Program-made: the position numbers and the translations under genes
Source: an uncultured Ruminococcus sp.
Lineage (GTDB): Bacteria > Bacillota > Clostridia > Oscillospirales > Ruminococcaceae
Direction: 5' to 3'
Length of the DNA stretch: 7,877 nucleotides
NCBI GenBank assembly: GCA_947177345.1
Contig: CAMWUB010000053.1
Coordinates: 1 to 7,877 of the forward strand
Shown: positions 1-4,390 of the stretch, one piece after another
How positions within the stretch are numbered: the first letter of the stretch is position 1
Layout: the number at the start of each line of letters is the position of its first letter
Notes under the pieces: generated by a model
Database searches by the model: none
The model's input: only the letters and a program-made list of their open reading frames with translations
Told to the model about the DNA's origin: nothing

Positions 1-15
1 CTATATTTCTCACTC

Positions 16-396
16 TCATCTATTACTTAAACGTCTATGAGAACAAATTCTAAGATTTTTCAGTTCTCTGGTGGTTTCGGAAATTTTTTCTTTTATCGGG
101 TCATATTTAGCTTTCCAGTCGTCGTAATTATCTTTAGTGGCGGCGGCTTTTTCACTGGCAGTTTTCAGAGAGTCAAGGCGGTCTTTAGTATCGTGTATTG
201 CCTCACCGAGTAACCGCTGTTTCTGTGCGAGTAGTTCAGTATTTGTCGGGTCGAGTTTCAGCAGTTTTTCAACGTCTTTCAGCTGTGACTGTGTATTTTT
301 TATACTTTGGTCAACTTTGGAAAGAGATTTCTGAAGACCTGTGGTATCGCCGTTTATCTCAACGGTTATTCCTCTTACTTTCATTTGATTTGCCAT
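16..396 (-). CDS. Phage tail tape measure protein, N-terminal fragment, cut short
   Basis: This is the start of the tape measure protein, which sets tail length and is normally hundreds to over a thousand residues long. Only about 126 residues remain. The start is taken at ATG 396 because AGGTG lies at 403-407, 6 bases upstream; the GTG at 405 lies inside that site. Residues about 5-70 (KVRGITVEINGDTTGLQKSL, then a heptad-like helix with SQLKDVEKLLKLDPTNTELL) match the very conserved opening of tape measures in phi13-like prophages. After LKNLR the sequence becomes ICSHRRLSNR and stops at TGA (16-18), unlike the family, so homology is lost near positions 45-55. This may be the edge of an insertion or intron, or a real truncation; the sequence to the left of the window would decide. 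The identity of the N-terminus is secure. Ancestrally the gene followed gpGT directly; a toxin-antitoxin cassette now separates them. Confidence 0.85.
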   Translation of the reverse strand: MANQMKVRGITVEINGDTTGLQKSLSKVDQSIKNTQSQLKDVEKLLKLDPTNTELLAQKQRLLGEAIHDTKDRLDSLKTASEKAAATKDNYDDWKAKYDPIKEKISETTRELKNLRICSHRRLSNR

Positions 397-413
397 GAGT
401 TTCACCTCGCTTT

Positions 414-426
414 CTAAAATTTATCA
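414..426. repeat. Left copy of 13-bp direct repeat flanking the toxin-antitoxin cassette
   Basis: CTAAAATTTATCA is repeated exactly at 1177-1189. The two copies bracket the plus-strand toxin-antitoxin unit, giving a 763-base period. This copy lies just upstream of the tape measure ribosome binding site. It looks like a target-site duplication or the product of recombination at short homology. Confidence 0.8.
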
Positions 427-440
427 GTTAATTTATCAGT
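418..440. repeat. Tandem 11-bp repeat AATTTATCAGT upstream of the antitoxin promoter
   Basis: AATTTATCAGT occurs at 418-428 and again at 430-440, separated by one T. The first copy overlaps the left flanking 13-bp repeat. It ends 7 bases before the -35 box, so it could be a regulatory site, or a leftover of the insertion event. No function can be assigned from sequence alone. Confidence 0.5.
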
Positions 441-447
441 GAAAATA

Positions 448-476
448 TTGACTTTTTTAATCGGATAGTGTATAAT
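448..476 (+). promoter_or_regulatory. Sigma-70/SigA-type promoter of the toxin-antitoxin operon
   Basis: The -35 box is TTGACT (448-453) and the -10 box is a perfect TATAAT (471-476), with a 17-base spacer. The antitoxin ATG follows 19 bases after the -10 box, so the leader is short. This gives the cassette its own transcription, opposite to the phage late genes and independent of the lytic programme. Confidence 0.85.
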
Positions 477-495
477 ATATGTGGAGGTGGATAGT
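463..495 (+). promoter_or_regulatory. Candidate operator: GGATAGT direct repeats around the -10 box
   Basis: GGATAGT occurs at 463-469 and 489-495. One copy is just before the -10 box and one just before the antitoxin ATG. Type II antitoxins usually repress their own promoter by binding repeats placed like this, so autoregulation is a reasonable inference. The repeats are short and no binding is shown here. Confidence 0.35.
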
Positions 496-816
496 ATGAA
501 TATTATCTCAGTTATTGAAAACACAGTCCCGATTTCCCAGTTTAACCGTGGACTTGCAGGAAAAATCTTTCAGGAAGTAAAACAGAGTGGTGCAAAAGTC
601 GTTATGAAAAACAACACTCCGGAATGTGTACTCCTTTCACCGCAGGAATATATAAGGCTGATTGAAGAAATCAATGACGCACGACTTCTTGCGGTTGCTT
701 CCGAACGTATGAAGAATTATGACCCCTCGGAAAATATTCCGGATGACGAAGTACAGCATGAACTCGGAATTACTGACGAGGAACTTGCAGATTTTGAAGA
801 GGTAGAATTTGAATGA
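496..816 (+). CDS. Type II antitoxin, Phd/YefM-like
   Basis: A 106-residue antitoxin expected to bind and neutralise the toxin encoded next to it and to repress their shared promoter. The N-terminus (MNIISVIENTVPISQFNRGL) and the stretch AKVVMKNNTPECVLLSPQEYIRLIEE are typical of the Phd/YefM DNA-binding fold. The acidic tail (EELADFEEVEFE) fits the flexible toxin-wrapping segment of this family. ATG 496 is chosen over the upstream in-frame GTG at 481 because GGAGG at 483-487 sits 8 bases before it and would lie inside the longer reading. The stop overlaps the toxin start by four bases (ATGA, 813-816), so translation is coupled. It has its own strong promoter. It lies on the opposite strand to every phage gene here, which marks it as an acquired cassette. 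Family assignment is from motifs; the specific subfamily is uncertain. Confidence 0.88.
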   Translation: MNIISVIENTVPISQFNRGLAGKIFQEVKQSGAKVVMKNNTPECVLLSPQEYIRLIEEINDARLLAVASERMKNYDPSENIPDDEVQHELGITDEELADFEEVEFE

Positions 817-1142
817 AATGGAGTGTTGAATATCTGCCGGAAGCAAAAAAAGACCTGAAAAATCTTGACGGAAGTCAGCGTTTACTTGTGTTGAAAGCTA
901 TCAAAAAAGTTCAGACAAATCCTTTACCACAGTCTGAGGGCGGTTATGGAAATCCTCTCGGAAACAAAAACGGAAATGACCTGTCCGGTTTTCTGAAAGT
1001 AAAGCTGAAATCTGCCGGATTACGTATTGTATACAAAACAGTAAAATCAGATGACCAGATGCTTATTATTGTGATTGGTGCAAGAGCCGACGAAGAAGTT
1101 TACAATATAGCAGGTAAGCGTATACAGGATAATAATTTATAA
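813..1142 (+). CDS. Type II toxin, RelE/ParE superfamily
   Basis: A 109-residue toxin of the RelE/ParE superfamily. RelE-type members cut mRNA at the ribosome and ParE-type members poison gyrase; sequence alone does not settle which this is. Family features include the opening strand-helix MKWSVEYLPEAKKDLKNLD, the central LSGFLKVKLKSAGLRIVYKT, and the C-terminal IVIGARADEEVYNIAGKRI. The conserved basic residues and the tyrosine in the last two segments suit an RNase of the RelE kind, which makes me lean that way. Length is normal for the family. It has no separate ribosome site: the ATG overlaps the antitoxin stop (ATGA). The stop is immediately followed by a terminator at 1143-1170. In a prophage such a pair usually acts in stable maintenance or in defence against other phages; that role is inferred. 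Confidence 0.87.
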   Translation: MKWSVEYLPEAKKDLKNLDGSQRLLVLKAIKKVQTNPLPQSEGGYGNPLGNKNGNDLSGFLKVKLKSAGLRIVYKTVKSDDQMLIIVIGARADEEVYNIAGKRIQDNNL

Positions 1143-1170
1143 AAAACTCCCCAATAATTCGGGGAGTTTT
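1143..1170. terminator. Strong bidirectional intrinsic terminator
   Basis: AAAACTCCCC (1143-1152) pairs perfectly with GGGGAGTTTT (1161-1170) around the 8-base loop AATAATTC. Read on the plus strand it ends the toxin mRNA, with the toxin stop codon directly before it. Read on the minus strand the stem is followed by TTTTTTATAAA, an even better U-tract, so it could also stop late transcription before the tape measure gene. Confidence 0.88.
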
Positions 1171-1176
1171 ATGTTA

Positions 1177-1189
1177 CTAAAATTTATCA
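1177..1189. repeat. Right copy of 13-bp direct repeat flanking the toxin-antitoxin cassette
   Basis: CTAAAATTTATCA, identical to 414-426. On the minus strand this copy encodes the last codons of gpGT (GAT AAA TTT TAG, residues DKF and stop), which shows that it is the original sequence and the other copy is the duplicate. Confidence 0.8.
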
Positions 1190-1718
1190 AAGTCTTCCTG
1201 AGTGGGCTTGTACGGATATTTGAAGTCATCATTTTCTTTTTCGGTGAACATATCATTTACAAGCCCGATGGTCAGCAGGTCGAGGTCTGACATACTCAAC
1301 CCAAGCTGAACGCATCGGAGCAGAAACAACGGCGTTGTCATCTGACGGTCAAGTGGTCTATGTTTTTTTTGGCAACTGCCTGTGTATCGTTGTTCAGTCC
1401 CCAAAGTTCCATTAATTGTGGAAGAACTTCGTAAATTGAGAGCATATTAAACTGTTCCAGCCAGTCGTCCGGATTGTCGGGAACGTTTTCAGGGTCGGCG
1501 TGTTTTGCCATAAGCCATGATAATTGCTCAAAAATCTCCAATGATTTAATACCCATGTTGCTGTTTTCTTCATCGTTTTCCTTGACAGAATTCTGCAGTT
1601 CAGAAAAATCTTTATAGATGTCACGTCCGAATTTCATTCTGTACATTCTTGGCAGTGCAGCAGATGCTTTGAATGGCACATCTATGCCATCAATTGTAAT
1701 AATCTTTTTTATTGCCAT
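1177..1718 (-). CDS. Tail assembly chaperone gpGT, made by -1 ribosomal frameshift
   Basis: The long form of the tail assembly chaperone, about 180 residues. It shares its N-terminus with gpG, then shifts back one base at A AAA AAC (1368-1362) and continues in the second frame to the TAG at 1177. The second-frame part, beginning HRPLDRQMTTPLFLLRCVQ and followed by LGLSMSDLDLLTIGLVNDMF, then QEDFDKF, is the familiar C-terminal T domain seen in Firmicutes phages. In lambda the G and GT proteins coat the tape measure and recruit tube subunits at a set ratio; the same role is expected here. The second frame has no good start of its own near its beginning, which supports expression only by frameshift. 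The gene ends in the 13-bp repeat bordering the toxin-antitoxin cassette, but its coding sequence is intact. Confidence 0.85.
1321..1344 (-). promoter_or_regulatory. Possible frameshift-stimulating hairpin
   Basis: On the minus strand CAGA and ACAAC (from 1344 down) pair with GTTGT and TCTG (down to 1321), with a small TG/T internal loop and a GCC apical loop. It starts 17 bases after the slip site. That is longer than the usual 5-9 base spacer, so its role is uncertain. Confidence 0.35.
1338..1718 (-). CDS. Tail assembly chaperone gpG (short form)
   Basis: The unshifted product, 126 residues, ending at TGA 1340-1338. The opening MAIKKIITIDGIDVPFKASA followed by LPRMYRMKFGRDIYKDF is characteristic of the lambda gpG/phi13-type tail chaperones. 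It acts with gpGT during tail building and is absent from the finished particle in the studied models. ATG 1718 has AGGAG at 1726-1730, 7 bases upstream. That ribosome site lies just after the stop of the upstream HNH nuclease gene, so the inserted nuclease has not removed it. Tail chaperones normally follow the tube protein directly; here the nuclease gene comes between them. Confidence 0.87.
   Translation of the reverse strand: MAIKKIITIDGIDVPFKASAALPRMYRMKFGRDIYKDFSELQNSVKENDEENSNMGIKSLEIFEQLSWLMAKHADPENVPDNPDDWLEQFNMLSIYEVLPQLMELWGLNNDTQAVAKKNIDHLTVR
1362..1368 (-). promoter_or_regulatory. -1 frameshift slippery heptamer A AAA AAC
   Basis: In the gpG frame the minus strand reads GCC AAA AAA AAC, so the last seven bases form the classic X XXY YYZ slip site in the correct phase. 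A -1 slip enters exactly the frame that encodes the T domain. The run of eight A is the longest in the gene. Position near the gpG end matches the lambda G/GT arrangement. Confidence 0.88.
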
Positions 1719-1730
1719 TTTTATTCTCCT

Positions 1731-2402
1731 TTATCGACAGCTAAGTTCGTTTTCTCTTGGAAAGTTATATCTTCCATATATCCCATGATATTTTCGTGCA
1801 GCCTCATCATAAGCCTTTGCAGCTTCAATTGCGGTTGAAAACAAACCAAGATAGATAACTTTGTTATTGTATCCGATATCAGCTCTGTATTTCCCACACT
1901 TATGTAAACTGACACCTTTATAACCGGATTTATTATTATAACGTCGTTTTTCGTTACAGCTGTTTTTCTGTGGAGTAACCACTCGAAGGTTGCATCTTCG
2001 TTCATCGCTGACATTCCGGTTGATATGATCAACAAATTTGTTTCTGTCACATTTCATGATAAGACGTGCTAAAGAAACAGTTGAACCATTGATGTTAGTT
2101 TTAGGATATCCGTCTGATGATAAATGCCAATGATAAGACTGTACCAGTTCAAGATCCACAGAATCAAAAATAAAAGATTTTCCGTTTGAACAGTAGTATC
2201 TGTAATAATCATTTTCAGGTTCAATATGCCAACAATCAGCACATGAAATTTTATGACCACTCAGCAGATTGTCTCTATATACCTCGGCGTTTTTGCCACA
2301 GTCACATTGGCAAAGATATTTATGATGCCGATTGAATTTGCCAATGTGACTTATGACTACAAGTTTGCCATAACGCTTTCCAATAATATCATGTATATTC
2401 AT
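1731..2402 (-). CDS. HNH homing endonuclease with zinc-ribbon-like N-terminus and AP2 domain
   Basis: A free-standing HNH nuclease of 223 residues, expected to cut a specific DNA site and so spread its own gene between phages. Residues 1-57 form the common N-terminal module GKRYGKLVVI plus CQCDCG and SCADC, whose cysteines (31, 33, 35, 54, 57) suggest zinc binding. Residues about 75-150 hold the HNH core: VDHINRN (Asp125, His126), NLR (138-140) and downstream Asn147 and Asn150, likely metal-binding and catalytic residues. Residues about 156-216 are an AP2-type DNA-binding domain (SGYKGV, YLGLFSTAIEAAKAYDEAA, NFP). The start is ATG 2402, 7 bases after the tube protein stop. There is no clear ribosome site, so expression is probably low or coupled to the tube gene. 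The frame stays open upstream into the tube gene, but that extension is antiparallel to nothing recognisable and overlaps real coding in another frame. It is not a structural gene. Confidence 0.85.
   Translation of the reverse strand: MNIHDIIGKRYGKLVVISHIGKFNRHHKYLCQCDCGKNAEVYRDNLLSGHKISCADCWHIEPENDYYRYYCSNGKSFIFDSVDLELVQSYHWHLSSDGYPKTNINGSTVSLARLIMKCDRNKFVDHINRNVSDERRCNLRVVTPQKNSCNEKRRYNNKSGYKGVSLHKCGKYRADIGYNNKVIYLGLFSTAIEAAKAYDEAARKYHGIYGRYNFPRENELSCR
2300..2351. repeat. Perfect 15-bp inverted repeat inside the HNH nuclease gene
   Basis: AGTCACATTGGCAAA (2300-2314) is the exact reverse complement of TTTGCCAATGTGACT (2337-2351), with a 22-base loop. On the coding strand it covers the codons for SHIGK and LCQCD in the N-terminal module. 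No U-tract follows it, so it is not an intrinsic terminator. In mRNA it would form a stable hairpin about 50 bases after the start codon. Confidence 0.7.
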
Positions 2403-2409
2403 TGTATCT

Positions 2410-3015
2410 TTATGATGCCTTTGCGGTTGATTTTGCCTGTGTTGCTGTAAAATCAGGCATATATACTTTACTGTACCAAGCGTCATATGTTGCTTTGTCA
2501 GTCTGTTCACATGAACGTGCTTTGACAAGTCCGTTATTGAGGGCTGTTGCAGTAAGCGAAAGTGTTTCCGTTTTGACTTCCTTGCTGTCCTCTGTGGTAC
2601 TGGATTCCGTCGCCGGACGTGATGCGGAACAGCAATACAGAACGTGTCTGATATGATGTTTGTCGCCGTCGAACTCAAAAAGAAGTGCGAACTGCTGGAG
2701 TTCAGCGGTATTTGTTTCAACGAGTACTCCCTTATTATCGAGAATTTCACCGAGTATTTCCGTTGCAAATTCAGTAGTTACAAGGGCTATTTCAAGGTCA
2801 CCTTCGTAACCGGAATTGTTGTTTATGACGTAATATACACCATTATCGGCGTAGAAATTTTCAGCTTCACCGTTTGCATCGATTGACAGCGATACAGCAC
2901 CCGGAATATGTACCGGTGTAGCATACGTCGGTACGCCCTCGTCGTCAAAAGACAGGACTTTTGCATAATGAACCTTGTTCAGACCGAATTTTACCTTATT
3001 TTTTTCCATAGCCAT
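2410..3015 (-). CDS. Major tail protein, phi13 family (tail tube subunit)
   Basis: The subunit that polymerises into the tail tube. The sequence KVKFGLNKVHYAKVLSFDDEG, VHIPGAVSLSIDANGEAENFYADNGVYY, the GYEGDLEIALV strand, FEFDGDKHHIRHVLYCCSASRP and the closing DAWYSKVYMP follow the phi13-type major tail protein from end to end. At 201 residues it is full length. ATG 3015 has GGAGG at 3023-3027, 7 bases upstream; a second ATG at 3009 is too far from it. The ribosome site overlaps the last codons of the preceding gene (ATG GAG GTA TAG), so the two are tightly coupled. The extra C-terminal tail (DFTATQAKSTAKAS) is low complexity and typical of natural ends. The HNH gene starts 7 bases after the stop and leaves this gene whole. 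Confidence 0.92.
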   Translation of the reverse strand: MAMEKNKVKFGLNKVHYAKVLSFDDEGVPTYATPVHIPGAVSLSIDANGEAENFYADNGVYYVINNNSGYEGDLEIALVTTEFATEILGEILDNKGVLVETNTAELQQFALLFEFDGDKHHIRHVLYCCSASRPATESSTTEDSKEVKTETLSLTATALNNGLVKARSCEQTDKATYDAWYSKVYMPDFTATQAKSTAKAS

Positions 3016-3017
3016 AG

Positions 3018-3335
3018 CTATACCTCCATTTCATACAGGATTTCATAGAGTTTTTCGCTCTCAATCCATGTTTCAGATTTGTTATAAAAAATGTGATGAT
3101 GCTTCGGAACTCTTTCAACTTCCGCTTCTGTTTCTTGAGATTTTTCATCATTATACAGCGAAATATTCAGTTGCAGTGAACTGTAATACATATGATTGTC
3201 AGCACTGAAAGTATTTTCACCTTCAATCGACCAAATTAAAAACGGCAGTGAGGGATTTTCATTTTCGGAAAAGTGTTCATAAGCAGATGGAAGACCAATT
3301 TCAAGCATCATTTCATGAATTTCCTCTTGTGTCAT
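3018..3335 (-). CDS. Small tail protein, probable tail terminator/tail completion protein
   Basis: A 105-residue protein in the slot between the HK97 gp10-like protein and the tube protein, where phi13-like phages keep a tail terminator or completion protein. The sequence has SLPFLIWSIEGENTFSADN, YYSSLQLNISLYNDEKSQE and a C-terminal helix SEKLYEILYEMEV, which fits the small alpha/beta neck proteins of this slot. I infer the function mostly from position. The AAGGAG-like site (GGAG at 3347-3350) stands 11 bases before the ATG at 3335, and the start shares its first base with the stop of the gene before. It is complete and normal in size. Confidence 0.7.
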   Translation of the reverse strand: MTQEEIHEMMLEIGLPSAYEHFSENENPSLPFLIWSIEGENTFSADNHMYYSSLQLNISLYNDEKSQETEAEVERVPKHHHIFYNKSETWIESEKLYEILYEMEV

Positions 3336-3748
3336 TATGACTGCAACTCCTTTTGAATGAGTTTGACAAGCATTTTTTCACCGTTTACACGTGCAGGTTT
3401 TATGTGCGGATAACCTTCTGCATGACCAATAACTGGTCCATTACGTTCATGTTTAACATCGTGACCATCTTCAAGCAAATGTGATAATTGCATTGCAGAT
3501 TTTGAATATACAGTCGCAGAAATTTTATGTGATTCTGCATCTACAATTTTTATTGTCCAGCTTTTGGCATAATTGCCAGTTCGTTTCCGATCATTGGCGG
3601 AAATTTCTTTTTTTACAGACGTAGCAGTTTTCCGGACAGCTTTTTTCATTCCTGCATCTGCAAGGTCAACATATTCGTGCATCAGCCCCATCATTCTTTC
3701 TGCTAACTGGTCAATGTGTACAGGTTTTGCATTAGTAAATTTTGACAT
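3335..3748 (-). CDS. HK97 gp10-like neck/tail protein
   Basis: A neck protein of the HK97 gp10 family, needed to join head and tail; 137 residues. Supporting features are the N-terminal helix LAERMMGLMHEYVDLADAGM, then KKAVRKTATSVKKEISAND, the motif RTGNYAKSW, the strand TIKIVDAES..ISATVYSK, the LSHLLEDGHD segment and the closing HIKPARVNGEKMLVKLIQKEL. RTGxxxxSW followed by a LLExGH segment is a hallmark of this family. ATG 3748 is taken because AGGTGG lies 6 bases upstream, while the in-frame TTG at 3769 would include that site in the coding sequence. It overlaps the end of the preceding head closure gene by 17 bases. Complete. Confidence 0.88.
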   Translation of the reverse strand: MSKFTNAKPVHIDQLAERMMGLMHEYVDLADAGMKKAVRKTATSVKKEISANDRKRTGNYAKSWTIKIVDAESHKISATVYSKSAMQLSHLLEDGHDVKHERNGPVIGHAEGYPHIKPARVNGEKMLVKLIQKELQS

Positions 3749-4097
3749 TATCTCCCACCTTTCTTGCAACGGCTGTTATTTTTATATAGTCCCGACGTTC
3801 AAAATCCGGCGATATACCCGTGATATTATAAATCATACCACGGAATAAAATACAGTTTCCATTTGTTGAAATTCTAAGCGTTTCGCTGTTCTGACGTATC
3901 ATAAACTGTAAAGTCTGGACTTCTTTGGTAACTCCGGATTTTGTCTGTTCTGTAGAAGCGTTCACAGAGTTTCGAATAGACACACAAGCCCAGCAGGAAA
4001 ATAATTCGTTCTGCTGAGCCTTGTGATTGCCTTTATTATCAATATGTGTTGTATTTTCTAAAATAGTAATACGCTGATTGAGTTTTCCGATTTCCAT
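3732..4097 (-). CDS. Head-tail adaptor/head closure protein (SPP1 gp16-like)
   Basis: A 121-residue protein of the SPP1 gp16 head closure family, which docks under the connector ring and closes the DNA exit until the tail attaches. Seen here are the typical opening MEIGKLNQRITILENT, a central CWACVSIRNS stretch, a beta segment LQFMIRQNSETLRIST, and the signature GMIYNITGISPDFERRDYIKITAV. Length is normal. The ATG overlaps the stop of the connector gene by one base (TAATG), with GGGAG-type spacing upstream. Its 3' end overlaps the gp10-like gene by 17 bases. Assignment rests on these motifs and on the position between gp6-like and gp10-like genes. Confidence 0.87.
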   Translation of the reverse strand: MEIGKLNQRITILENTTHIDNKGNHKAQQNELFSCWACVSIRNSVNASTEQTKSGVTKEVQTLQFMIRQNSETLRISTNGNCILFRGMIYNITGISPDFERRDYIKITAVARKVGDNVKIY

Positions 4098-4369
4098 TAA
4101 ATCACTCCCTCACGCTGTTTGAAGAGAATAGCACGGAGAGAAAGAGTAAGTTTGTCAAAATTCGCTGTATTCCGGTTTTCGTAAAGATACGACACTACGA
4201 ATAATACAGCGGTTCTTGTAATATCCTCATTGCGTTCAAATTTTTCTTCGTCCATTCTTCCGACTTCCATGCAGAGTCTTTTTGCAGTCAGAAGAAAGTC
4301 GGAAATCTGCCTGTCTTCATCGTCAGTGTCAACACGTAAATAAAGTTTTGCTTCTTTTAATGATACCAC
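4097..4369 (-). CDS. gp6-like head-tail connector protein
   Basis: A 90-residue protein of the gp6-like connector family, which forms a ring below the portal. VSLKEAKLYLRVDTDDEDRQISDFLLTAK is the family opening, followed by alpha-helical sequence with VLFVVSYLYENR. The start is set at GTG 4369 (reading as Met-Val-Ser-Leu): AAAAGGTGG at 4386-4378 is 8 bases upstream, and relatives begin right before this S/T-L-x-E-A-K motif. A GTG at 4381 in the same frame is possible but would place the ribosome site within the gene. It lies 21 bases after the capsid stop and overlaps the next gene by one base. Confidence 0.85.
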   Translation of the reverse strand: MVSLKEAKLYLRVDTDDEDRQISDFLLTAKRLCMEVGRMDEEKFERNEDITRTAVLFVVSYLYENRNTANFDKLTLSLRAILFKQREGVI

Positions 4370-4390
4370 CCTACCCACCACCTTTTAAAA

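Larger units (their letters stand above)
427..1189. other. Inserted toxin-antitoxin cassette (moron-like unit) in the late operon
   Basis: A self-contained plus-strand unit with promoter, antitoxin, toxin and terminator, bounded by a perfect 13-bp direct repeat (414-426 and 1177-1189). Removing one repeat plus the intervening DNA restores a natural junction: the gpGT end codons GAT AAA TTT TAG, then AAAGCGAGGTGAAACTC and the tape measure ATG. No transposase or recombinase is present, so the means of entry is unknown. In phage terms it behaves as a moron: an extra gene unit with its own promoter and terminator placed between conserved structural genes. Confidence 0.7.

Noticed and set aside
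813..1142. The plus-strand gene pair as a repressor or excision module of the phage
   Set aside because: Both proteins match toxin-antitoxin families, overlap by ATGA as such pairs do, and lack any helix-turn-helix repressor or recombinase signature.
2300..2351. Inverted repeat in the nuclease gene as a transcription terminator
   Set aside because: The loop is long and there is no U-tract on either strand.
2403..2768. Long upstream extension of the HNH nuclease frame to a 345-residue reading
   Set aside because: The extension lies over the tube protein gene in another frame of the same strand, its residues resemble no family, and the nuclease domain begins cleanly at ATG 2402.
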